From an uncultured Candidatus Saccharibacteria bacterium (GTDB lineage: Bacteria > Patescibacteriota > Saccharimonadia > Saccharimonadales > Saccharimonadaceae), in contig CALFQW010000050.1 of NCBI GenBank assembly GCA_937919305.1, forward strand, positions 1 to 12,981: 12,981 nucleotides of DNA, written 5' to 3'. Shown here one piece after another: positions 1 through 5,336 of this stretch. The first letter of the stretch is position 1, and each line of letters opens with the position of its first letter. A program made the position numbers and the translations under genes. Under the pieces are notes generated by a model that was given only the letters and a program-made list of their open reading frames with translations, made no database searches and had not been told where the DNA came from.

Positions 1-70
1 GTCACCGCGGCACCGTGGGACTTCGTGCATCGACATCTCCCTGCACGAAGTCCCACGGTGCCGCGGTGAC
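1..70. repeat. Perfect 29-bp inverted repeat (long GC-rich hairpin)
   Basis: Bases 1-29 are the exact reverse complement of 42-70, with a 12-nt spacer at 30-41. The arms are GC-rich and begin GTCACCGCGGCACC. The repeat lies 20 nt beyond the stop of the minus-strand gene at 91-675, so it could be that gene's terminator, but any U-tract would fall outside the window. A perfect 29-bp stem is unusually long for an intrinsic terminator. Because it starts exactly at base 1, it could also be a fold-back artefact at a contig end. Confidence 0.9.
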
Positions 71-90
71 AGCACTCCCGCTGTCGATCA

Positions 91-675
91 TCATTCGTCT
101 CTGCTTCTGTATTTTTTCACAAGAAGGCGGGTCACTCCCATTGCTTGGTTGCGGAAGTCGCTCGATTGGATTAACACACCGCCGACAGGTACGTCATACG
201 GTGTTGCGTTATCCTCGGTTTTCACTTGTATAGGCAGTATATCTCTACCTCGCCCATCGTGAAATAGATCTGTTTTTCTACCTCGATCATCTCGCCTACT
301 CCCCAGGAATACGACTGGCTCTTTAGGGCTAAATGGGCCCGATAGCAGCGCTATCGGTGTGTATTCATTTATGAGGCCCCGTAGCTCTCCTCTGCGCATA
401 TCACCACGTGGTGTACTATCGTATTCTACGATGAGTGGTGTCAGTATCTCTCTCGCAGTAGAAGCAAAAGCATCTCGATGCTCCTCCCGGCTACCGATGA
501 CTGGTCCAGATAACACCGCGATGTACGCGCCCCTGCATTGATCATAAAAAGCTGCACTCAAACGATCCCGGTCGGTATGGTGTTGCATGGCTGTAGTGTG
601 CTCACGAACATCTAGGAGTTCATCTCGGAGTCGTGCGCGCAGCGGATGAACTGGCGGGCTAGTGTGCTCTGACAT
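91..675 (-). CDS. Hypothetical protein, possible PD-(D/E)xK nuclease-like domain
   Basis: This 194-aa protein is not recognised by overall sequence. The N-terminal ~80 residues are charged and helical, with no signal peptide or membrane segment. The C-terminal half has TDLF (D136), then a hydrophobic strand ending in IQVKT (Q150, K152), with an upstream E105. That spacing fits the D-x(n)-(E/Q)xK core of PD-(D/E)xK nucleases, where Q can replace the second acid. The family assignment is inference and no catalytic role is shown. It is the last gene of a minus-strand run behind xth and the NNRD-like gene, 28 nt after the latter's stop. An extended -10 (TGTTATTGT, 686-694) lies 10 nt before the ATG, suggesting its own nearly leaderless transcript. 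It ends in TGA at 91-93, just before the long hairpin at 1-70. Confidence 0.75.
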   Translation of the reverse strand: MSEHTSPPVHPLRARLRDELLDVREHTTAMQHHTDRDRLSAAFYDQCRGAYIAVLSGPVIGSREEHRDAFASTAREILTPLIVEYDSTPRGDMRRGELRGLINEYTPIALLSGPFSPKEPVVFLGSRRDDRGRKTDLFHDGRGRDILPIQVKTEDNATPYDVPVGGVLIQSSDFRNQAMGVTRLLVKKYRSRDE

Positions 676-685
676 AATTAAGGTT

Positions 686-694
686 ACAATAACA
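686..694 (-). promoter_or_regulatory. Extended -10 promoter of the 91-675 gene
   Basis: Read on the minus strand the sequence is TGT-TATTGT, an extended -10 of the TGN-TANNNT type. Ten nucleotides separate it from the ATG at 675, which puts transcription start about 4 nt before the start codon. No Shine-Dalgarno sequence lies between them. Confidence 0.4.
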
Positions 695-702
695 TAAATA
701 TG

Positions 703-1500
703 CTATTTTGGAAAACTAATACTCAAGAAGCTCGTTGTGATCGCCTCGAGAGGTTTCTTGGGATTCCATAGTAGATAGCTCGCCAGTTTTGCCGCTGTCA
801 TGCCTCTCCAGATAGCCATCGGCTCTTCCCAGCTCTGCGTGATCACCTGACCGTCGTGAGAAACAATCAGCTGCTGCTGATGGAAGACAACGATCGTCAC
901 AGGGTAGGTCGTTGTGAACTTGTGCAAGGCTTCAACGAGCTGTAAAAGCTGCATCGAAAAGCTGAGCACTTTCGGGTAGTATATCGTTCGGAATATCTTC
1001 TGTAGCTGAGCAAAAGAAACGACTAAAGTTGTCTCTTTCCTCGCGACTATTTCGTGCATAGAGTTCATGAGGAGATCGATAGAGTCTCTTGTTATGACAA
1101 GTCGACCGCTAGATCGGGTCAGATCCTCGAGGACCATAGCTGTCTCGCTGTTTCGCCCATTGTCGCCGATGGCAAGGCAAACATCCGCCCAGCTGCATGC
1201 CGAGGCAAATACGTCGCTCGCATCTCTACTAAATCCTCCAGATTTGTTACTCGGCACGTAGACTGTCTCGGTGACAGTAGCTGGTATAGTCCGCTGCAAT
1301 ACATCCGGTAGCACGGCGCGGATCTGTCCTGCACCGGCCTCATCGGCTGTCTTGTATGCATCGTGCATAGCTGCAAAACCGAGTTTGTTTCCACCAATGA
1401 TAGCGAGCTTTCCAGCATGCGCACGTTGTTCAGGTTTGTTCCACAAGATATCGGGAAACAGTGGCTTGTCTGATTCTTGCCTCTGCCAGTAGTTATGCAT
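703..1500 (-). CDS. ADP-dependent NAD(P)H-hydrate dehydratase-like protein, degenerate (ribokinase-like fold)
   Basis: This 265-aa protein resembles the YjeF C-terminal / CARKD dehydratase domain, which repairs hydrated NAD(P)H using ADP or ATP. Supporting features are the N-terminal GKLAIIGGNKLGFAA stretch (residues 30-44, compare the family's GxxxVIGGSxxxxGA loop), the following Ala/Gly-rich helix and the alternating strand-helix pattern. The family's C-terminal nucleotide-binding motif (GxGDxLAG) is not visible where expected. That region reads WRGMTAAKLASYLLW, so the protein may be inactive or have changed function. I chose the ATG at 1500. An in-frame TTG at 1515 lies 3 nt after the xth stop and is possible, but has no better ribosome site. 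It is probably co-transcribed with xth, 18 nt away, and may be translationally coupled to it. Confidence 0.7.
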   Translation of the reverse strand: MHNYWQRQESDKPLFPDILWNKPEQRAHAGKLAIIGGNKLGFAAMHDAYKTADEAGAGQIRAVLPDVLQRTIPATVTETVYVPSNKSGGFSRDASDVFASACSWADVCLAIGDNGRNSETAMVLEDLTRSSGRLVITRDSIDLLMNSMHEIVARKETTLVVSFAQLQKIFRTIYYPKVLSFSMQLLQLVEALHKFTTTYPVTIVVFHQQQLIVSHDGQVITQSWEEPMAIWRGMTAAKLASYLLWNPKKPLEAITTSFLSISFPK

Positions 1501-1518
1501 ATTTATCAGTGACAAAGG

Positions 1519-2319
1519 TTATTTTGTTACTTCGATACTCACCGGGCAGTGATCTGAACCCATCTGATCAACGTGGATCTGTGGGTTTTCTATTGACTCG
1601 GCAATGTTTTCACTCGCTAGCCAATAGTCGATACGCCAGCCGACGTTTCGCGCACGTGCACCACCCCATGCGGTCCACCATGTGTAGGCGCCTGTTAATT
1701 CAGGGTTATCGCGGCGAAAGACATCGACGTAGCCTGCGCTTAGTATGTTGTCGAACCCTTCTCTCTCTTCTGCGGTAAAGCCCGCATTCTTTACGTTGTC
1801 CTTTGGACGAGCAAGGTCTATTTCTTTATGCGCTGCGTTGAAGTCACCGCAGACGATCACGGGTTTGGTTTTCTCGAGTGCTTTGATGTGCTTGAGAAAG
1901 GCTGCATCCCAACGATCATGCCGTAGTTGCAGTCGTGATAGGTCGCGTTTGCTATTTGGTGTATAGACAGTTACTACCCAGAAGTTCTCGAACTCTGCTG
2001 ATATGACGCGGCCTTCTTCGTTCGGATTGCCGTAGCTATCGCCATCGAGGGAGTACTCGCTTATCAGCTCTTCGGATATGCCATCTATATATTGCAACGC
2101 TGGGGTTTTGGAAAATAGTGCAGTGCCGCTGTAGCCTTTGCGTACTGCGCTAAAAAAGTGCTCGGTGTATTGTGGCAGGTCTAGCTCGAATTGATCTCTG
2201 ATTGCTTTTGTTTCCTGCAGGCATAGGATATCTGGGTCATGTCCATCGATGAACTTCGCGAATTCGCCTTTGTTGATAACTGCCCTTATGCCGTTTACGT
2301 TCCAGCTGTATAGTTTCAT
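1519..2319 (-). CDS. xth: Exodeoxyribonuclease III (AP endonuclease family 1)
   Basis: This 266-aa protein is full length for ExoIII, the Mg-dependent 3'-5' exonuclease and apurinic/apyrimidinic endonuclease of base-excision repair. The catalytic set is complete: WNVNGIR with N7, LQETK with E36, the catalytic Tyr in TVYTPNS (Y119), GDFNAAH (D159, N161), the R-IDY element after WGGARARN, and the C-terminal SDHCPV (D256, H257). It begins at ATG 2319, only 21 nt from the oppositely oriented pyrH. Its -10 (TATACT on the minus strand, 2331-2326) lies 6 nt before the ATG, so the mRNA is probably leaderless; no Shine-Dalgarno is present. The NNRD-like gene follows directly, suggesting a short minus-strand operon. 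Confidence 0.95.
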   Translation of the reverse strand: MKLYSWNVNGIRAVINKGEFAKFIDGHDPDILCLQETKAIRDQFELDLPQYTEHFFSAVRKGYSGTALFSKTPALQYIDGISEELISEYSLDGDSYGNPNEEGRVISAEFENFWVVTVYTPNSKRDLSRLQLRHDRWDAAFLKHIKALEKTKPVIVCGDFNAAHKEIDLARPKDNVKNAGFTAEEREGFDNILSAGYVDVFRRDNPELTGAYTWWTAWGGARARNVGWRIDYWLASENIAESIENPQIHVDQMGSDHCPVSIEVTK

Positions 2320-2322
2320 GCG

Positions 2323-2336
2323 TCTAGTATACTAGA
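2323..2336. promoter_or_regulatory. Palindromic bidirectional -10 shared by xth and pyrH
   Basis: The 14-bp sequence TCTAGTATACTAGA is a perfect palindrome containing TATACT on both strands (2328-2333 plus, 2331-2326 minus). The plus-strand box ends 7 nt before the pyrH ATG (2341) and the minus-strand box 6 nt before the xth ATG (2319). The usual 6-7 nt from -10 to transcription start puts both start sites at or beside the A of the ATG. Both transcripts would then be leaderless and initiation mutually exclusive. Neither side has an obvious -35 box or TGN extension. Confidence 0.65.
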
Positions 2337-2340
2337 GCTC

Positions 2341-3045
2341 ATGTATAAACGCGTACTTCTCAAACTATCTGGTGAGCAATTACAAGGTGAGCATAACGGT
2401 GGCTTCGATACCAACAGGGCAAAATGGATCGCGGATGAGCTCAAAAAAGTGCTGGTGAATGATACACAAGTTGTTGTGATGGTAGGTGGCGGCAACTATG
2501 CACGAGGTGCGCAGCTCGCAAATGAATTTGTTCAGCGTGTGACAGCGGACAATATCGGCATGCTCGCGACACTTATGAACGCGCTAGCGCTGAGCGATGT
2601 ATTTAATAGTGAGGGCGTAGATGCTCGAGCACTGAGTAACATCAAGGCCGATCAGCTCGTTGATCAGTTTACAAATCGTCGAGCGTTGTCGCACTTGAAC
2701 AAAAACAGAGTCATCATCGTTGCCGGAGGTATAGGTCGGCCATTTTTGACGACTGACACGGCTGCACTGAGTCTGGCGCTGGAGCTAGAGTGTGACGTCG
2801 TGATCAAGACAACCAAAGTCGATGGTATCTACGACAAAGATCCGAACATACATAGTGACGCGACGAAGCTCGACTCGATATCTCACCATGATGCACTGCG
2901 TGATGAGAAGATTGCAGTCATGGATAAGGCCGCCCTTGGCCTCGCTATGGAGCAGAAAAAACCTGTCGTCATATGTGATCTGTTGACTGAGGGCAATATC
3001 GCTCGTGCTGTCGCCGGCGAAAATGTCGGCACAACTGTTAGGTAG
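2341..3045 (+). CDS. pyrH: UMP kinase
   Basis: This 234-aa protein is bacterial UMP kinase (amino-acid kinase fold), which makes UDP from UMP and ATP in the cytoplasm. Motifs in order: phosphate-binding KLSGE (8-12), GGGN (49-52), DNIGMLAT (70-77), the UMP-binding GGIGRPFLTTDTAA loop (129-142), and TKVDGIYDKDP (158-168), typical of the ATP site. Length is normal for the family. In many bacteria pyrH lies between tsf and frr; here it stands alone and divergent from xth. The start is ATG 2341, 7 nt after TATACT and without a Shine-Dalgarno site, fitting a leaderless mRNA. A pair of strong hairpins follows the stop. Confidence 0.96.
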   Translation: MYKRVLLKLSGEQLQGEHNGGFDTNRAKWIADELKKVLVNDTQVVVMVGGGNYARGAQLANEFVQRVTADNIGMLATLMNALALSDVFNSEGVDARALSNIKADQLVDQFTNRRALSHLNKNRVIIVAGGIGRPFLTTDTAALSLALELECDVVIKTTKVDGIYDKDPNIHSDATKLDSISHHDALRDEKIAVMDKAALGLAMEQKKPVVICDLLTEGNIARAVAGENVGTTVR

Positions 3046-3048
3046 TGG

Positions 3049-3167
3049 TCTCACTATGATGCTATAGATACGAGCGTGTCTCGTATACATGGTTTTATAG
3101 TGAGAGTTGTAGGACGAGGGAGTACTACCGTCATGCCTGGTACGACATGAACGGTGTACTCACCTCG
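3049..3167 (+). other. Structured intergenic region after pyrH: nested hairpin plus second long hairpin
   Basis: The first element pairs TCTCACTAT (3049-3057) with ATAGTGAGA (3097-3105), and encloses a second perfect stem, ATACGAG (3068-3074) with CTCGTAT (3080-3086). The second element pairs, from outside in, 3115-3119 with 3163-3167, 3120-3125 with 3156-3161, 3127-3131 with 3151-3155, and CATG with CATG (3132-3135, 3146-3149), with single-base bulges. No U-tract follows either hairpin, so they are not textbook intrinsic terminators. They could protect the pyrH mRNA 3' end, terminate by another route, or belong to a small RNA. Confidence 0.6.
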
Positions 3168-3262
3168 CCTTATCAGCGTTTGTTGGCACACTGCGAGCCA
3201 GAACGATGTGGCCTTGAGCCACTTGCTAGCGTTCGTTTGACGCTATCTCCTCCATCGAGGAG
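3168..3262. other. Rest of the pyrH-SPFH convergent gap; small hairpins, no gene seen
   Basis: I see no convincing ORF here. Several short inverted repeats occur: GTGGC/GCCAC near 3210-3225, TAGCG/CGCTA near 3227-3246, and a perfect 6-bp stem with 4-nt loop at 3247-3262, directly after the SPFH stop on the minus strand. The last could act as a weak terminator for the SPFH gene, but no U-run follows it. Confidence 0.4.
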
Positions 3263-4213
3263 CTACTGCTGCGAACCCGGAACGATCACCGGTGCGTTAC
3301 CACCCGGGAAGCAGTAGAGACCAGCCGGCACCGGGGTGTCGGACTTAGCCATCTGCTCCAGGATGTTCAGGCACTTGTAGGCGAGGACGTTCGGGTCCTT
3401 GCTGATCGACTCGGTGATCTCCTCGTTCGCCAACGCTTCAGCTTCGGCGGTTGCCTGCTTCTGCTCGGCGATGCGCGTGTTGGCCACCTCTTGCTGGAAA
3501 GCGTCGATCTTTTCCTGCGTCGTTCCGTCCAATCGGATCAGCGGGGTGGTGACGCTCAAGACCTCGACTTGCGGCGTACCGCCACCGAGGGTCTCTACGC
3601 GCTCCAACATCGCGTCCTGGACCTGGGAAGACAAGGTGTCGACCTCGACGTTCTCGCCGCCCTTCACTGCTGCCAGCGGGTCGTAGGACCCGAAGACTTC
3701 GTTGAGGGCGCCCGTCAGCTCTCGCTTGACGAGGGAGTCCTGGACGGCGTCGTTGACGTCATCCGACTGGTTGCGGTAGTCCTGGAAGAGGACGTCCGCT
3801 TCTTCTTGGATGATCCGCCACCGGATGGTCGTGTCGATGCACGCCACCGAGCCGTTGCCGATTCGGATGTCGAGACACTTGCCGCTCTCACCTCCGCCGA
3901 CGTAATTGTCGGTCTGGATGGTGCCGTCCATCTCGGTCACCTTCTGCCACGGTGCCTTCAGATGAAGACCGTTGGACATGGTGCCCGTCGGACGGTTGAA
4001 CGTTGTCACGACACCGACCTGTTTCGTCCCCACCATGGTGAGAGACGAGATCAGCAGGCACAGCACGAAGACTCCGAGGAAGCCCACGGCGACTCCGCCC
4101 GGGACGTACAGGTAGCCCCGCTTGTCGCGGTTGCTCTTGGTTCCGGCCCACAGGAAGCCGCTGACGATGGCCGCGATGAACGCGAGGATCGCCAGGATGA
4201 ACATGAAAGGCAT
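3263..4213 (-). CDS. SPFH / band-7 domain membrane protein (prohibitin-like), probably acquired
   Basis: This 316-aa protein has two N-terminal membrane helices (about 3-24 and 36-60). An SPFH-type domain begins at VGTKQVGVVTTFNRPTG and has the family-like NGLHLKAPWQKV segment (82-92). A charged, Ala/Glu/Gln-rich helix at about 230-270 is likely coiled coil for oligomerisation, followed by a Gly/Pro-rich tail. Band-7 proteins form large ring or cage assemblies on membranes; the partner here is unknown. The frame is open to 4384, but ATG 4213 is preferred because AGAGAGGA ends 6 nt before it and the membrane helix starts there. Base use differs from neighbours: the 60 bases from 3541 are 41/60 G+C against 31/60 from 7501. 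This, the Shine-Dalgarno and the structured leader suggest transfer, perhaps from an actinobacterium or its phage. Its transcript probably starts at the promoter at 4634-4662. Confidence 0.8.
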   Translation of the reverse strand: MPFMFILAILAFIAAIVSGFLWAGTKSNRDKRGYLYVPGGVAVGFLGVFVLCLLISSLTMVGTKQVGVVTTFNRPTGTMSNGLHLKAPWQKVTEMDGTIQTDNYVGGGESGKCLDIRIGNGSVACIDTTIRWRIIQEEADVLFQDYRNQSDDVNDAVQDSLVKRELTGALNEVFGSYDPLAAVKGGENVEVDTLSSQVQDAMLERVETLGGGTPQVEVLSVTTPLIRLDGTTQEKIDAFQQEVANTRIAEQKQATAEAEALANEEITESISKDPNVLAYKCLNILEQMAKSDTPVPAGLYCFPGGNAPVIVPGSQQ

Positions 4214-4227
4214 GGCCTTTCCTCTCT

Positions 4228-4290
4228 CCGGCTGGGCATACTCATCCCAGACCGGCTGAACGAGCTTGATATCGTAGCTCGTCAGTCGGC
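4228..4290 (-). promoter_or_regulatory. Two competing hairpins in the SPFH gene leader
   Basis: Hairpin A pairs plus-strand CCGGCTGGG (4228-4236) with CCCAG plus CCGG (4246-4250, 4252-4255) across a 9-nt loop. Hairpin B pairs 4252-4266 with 4276-4290, including a continuous ACGAGCT/AGCTCGT stem, with a few mismatches. Both need the CCGG at 4252-4255, so at full length they exclude each other. Hairpin A ends next to the Shine-Dalgarno sequence (4220-4227). This layout could be attenuator-like, or could simply protect the mRNA. Confidence 0.45.
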
Positions 4291-4418
4291 CCAGGAGGGT
4301 TAGCCAGAGAGTAGTGGTTCTCTGAAGAGTTGTGAAGGTACAATCGCTTTGAATGAGCGATAAGTTTTTGGCATTAGCAAACAACGCACATCAATCTATG
4401 AAATGCCAGAAGTAATAG

Positions 4419-4442
4419 ACCGTACGGTTATCCGAACGTTCG
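4419..4442. repeat. Two tandem 10-bp palindromes
   Basis: ACCGTACGGT (4419-4428) and CGAACGTTCG (4433-4442) are each perfect palindromes, separated by 4 nt. They lie in the long gap before the SPFH gene, downstream of the 40-codon ORF. Their centres are 14 bp apart. They could be protein-binding sites; no promoter is evident beside them. Confidence 0.4.
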
Positions 4443-4465
4443 CAGGGTTTTCTAGCACTATTTCG

Positions 4466-4588
4466 CTACGAAAAAAGCGCCTCAAACGTTTCGTGATAAA
4501 CATTTCGCCTTAGTTTGCGAATGCTTATTGCGAAGCGTCTGTTGCGCTTTGCCTTGGGCATGGCTGTTTCGGTAGTCCGAGGGAACAC
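4466..4588 (-). CDS. Possible 40-aa basic peptide
   Basis: This small ORF starts with GTG at 4588. GAAGGA (4600-4595, minus strand) lies 6 nt before it, and it follows the sigma70-like promoter at 4634-4662. The product is very basic, with the segment MPKAKRNRRFAISIRKLRR from residue 10. An internal ATG at 4561 would give 31 aa but lacks a ribosome site. It is not recognised. It could be a leader peptide for the downstream SPFH gene, an RNA- or DNA-binding peptide, a membrane-active peptide, or chance. In favour are the promoter, ribosome-site spacing and position; against are its length and the lack of homology evidence. Confidence 0.35.
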   Translation of the reverse strand: MFPRTTETAMPKAKRNRRFAISIRKLRRNVYHETFEALFS

Positions 4589-4608
4589 TGTATGTCCTTC
4601 TCGATCTA

Positions 4609-4624
4609 GTGATCAGTTGATCAC
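4609..4624. promoter_or_regulatory. Palindromic site downstream of the promoter (operator candidate)
   Basis: GTGATCA-GT-TGATCAC is a 7-2-7 inverted repeat. It lies just after the expected transcription start (about 4627) of the minus-strand promoter at 4634-4662, where a bound dimeric repressor would block initiation or early elongation. Confidence 0.5.
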
Positions 4625-4633
4625 CGTACTATT

Positions 4634-4662
4634 ACTATAGCAAATGATTTGCTATATGTCAA
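4634..4662 (-). promoter_or_regulatory. Consensus-like sigma70 promoter for the small ORF / SPFH unit
   Basis: On the minus strand, TTGACA (4662-4657) is followed by exactly 17 nt and TATAGT (4639-4634). TGC before the -10 makes it extended. It is the strongest promoter seen in the window. It faces the 40-codon ORF and, further on, the SPFH gene. Confidence 0.75.
4636..4656. promoter_or_regulatory. 9-3-9 palindrome filling the promoter spacer (operator candidate)
   Basis: TATAGCAAA (4636-4644) and TTTGCTATA (4648-4656) are perfect inverted arms around TGA. The palindrome occupies the spacer and part of the -10 of the minus-strand promoter, a classic repressor position. Part of the match arises because the arm includes the -10 sequence, but nine perfect base pairs per arm is more than that requires. 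Confidence 0.6.
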
Positions 4663-4713
4663 TATCTATCGACATTTCCTGTGCATATAACAGATCAAAA
4701 TATTGTAGGTTTG

Positions 4714-4750
4714 GGCCACCCTGCTGCCCTCACGAGTGAGCAGGGTGGCC
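4714..4750 (-). terminator. Terminator hairpin of the 164-aa membrane protein gene
   Basis: GGCCACCCTGCT (4714-4725) pairs perfectly over 12 bp with AGCAGGGTGGCC (4739-4750), starting 6 nt beyond the TGA of the minus-strand gene at 4757. On the minus strand the stem is followed by an A/T-rich stretch that includes ATTTT but no pure U-run. Confidence 0.7.
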
Positions 4751-4756
4751 ACGTTG

Positions 4757-5251
4757 TCACTGTTGTTGGATGGCTCTGATCACGGGAGTCCGTCCGTCGT
4801 GGCGATACATCCATTCCCCTGAATAGCTCTCCGAGGCCAGATCGCCTTCGAGGATGAACTCGGTCAGCGGATGATCGCGCAGCACTACAACGATCTTCTG
4901 AAAAGCTAGTTGCTGTTTCATGTCTGTACCCGGTGAAATGATCGTGATAACAAGTTGCGTCGAACTGTATAGATCCAATATCTCAGGATTTCCGTCGTAC
5001 GCATGCCATTCTCGAGCCTTTAAATGAAGCTTGGGCTGGAAGTACATGACCCTGACCAGCGTGAGCACTGCCATAGCACACGTGAGTGCGTAACTAGCTG
5101 CGCTACTGATCACGCCAGTCGCGTTAAGTGCAAGCATGATCACGATGAAGATTATTACCGAGGTGAAGATGCTGCTGCCCAGGTGTAACTCCAGGCGTGT
5201 TGCGTGCTCTTGGTACAGCCGGTGTCGTCGGCCGATATTCCAAAGCGACAT
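4757..5251 (-). CDS. Unknown two-TM membrane protein with cytoplasmic C-terminal domain
   Basis: This 164-aa protein is not recognised. A basic N-terminus (about 1-24) precedes two membrane helices (about 25-47 and 50-71) in a hairpin. A roughly 90-residue soluble domain follows, with alternating strands (LVITIISP, IVVVLRD, EFILEGDL), so the bulk is probably cytoplasmic. The start is ATG 5251 because GAGAGGAG lies 5 nt before it; an upstream in-frame ATG at 5284 has no such site. It has its own -35/-10 promoter (5303-5331) just past the smpB stop and a strong hairpin after its TGA, so it is a self-contained unit. Its architecture resembles the 174-aa protein at 9397, without visible sequence identity. 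Confidence 0.75.
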   Translation of the reverse strand: MSLWNIGRRHRLYQEHATRLELHLGSSIFTSVIIFIVIMLALNATGVISSAASYALTCAMAVLTLVRVMYFQPKLHLKAREWHAYDGNPEILDLYSSTQLVITIISPGTDMKQQLAFQKIVVVLRDHPLTEFILEGDLASESYSGEWMYRHDGRTPVIRAIQQQ

Positions 5252-5302
5252 GGTCGCTCCTCTCGATATAGTGGTGCAACACAAGATGTTTGTGACAGTA
5301 CA

Positions 5303-5331
5303 TCTATATCACAAATTACCTATCTTAACAA
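5303..5331 (-). promoter_or_regulatory. Sigma70-type promoter of the 164-aa membrane protein gene
   Basis: On the minus strand, TTGTTA (5331-5326), a 17-nt spacer and TATAGA (5308-5303) with a TGA extension form a good promoter. The -35 begins 6 nt beyond the smpB stop. Transcription would start near 5296, giving a leader of about 45 nt with a Shine-Dalgarno site. Confidence 0.65.
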
Positions 5332-5336
5332 ATTAG

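Noticed and set aside
1..70. Insertion-sequence terminal repeat
   Set aside because: The arms are adjacent, with only a 12-nt spacer, and no transposase gene is in the window, so it behaves as a hairpin, not as separated element ends.
1054..1311. Plus-strand ORFs antisense to the NNRD-like gene
   Set aside because: They have no ribosome sites or recognisable domains and lie wholly within a coherent minus-strand gene.
3491..4303. A 270-codon plus-strand open frame inside the SPFH gene region
   Set aside because: It is the antisense shadow of a GC-rich gene. Its product is low-complexity (Asp/Val/Arg-rich) and has no domain, while the minus frame gives a clear SPFH protein with a ribosome site.
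4214..4384. N-terminal extension of the SPFH protein
   Set aside because: It lacks a ribosome site and would run through the structured leader; the ATG at 4213 has a strong Shine-Dalgarno.
4757..5251. SLATT-type two-TM defence effector
   Set aside because: The two-TM start is suggestive, but the soluble part looks strand-rich rather than helical, and no partner sensor or nucleotidyltransferase gene is nearby. The same applies to the 174-aa protein at 9397.
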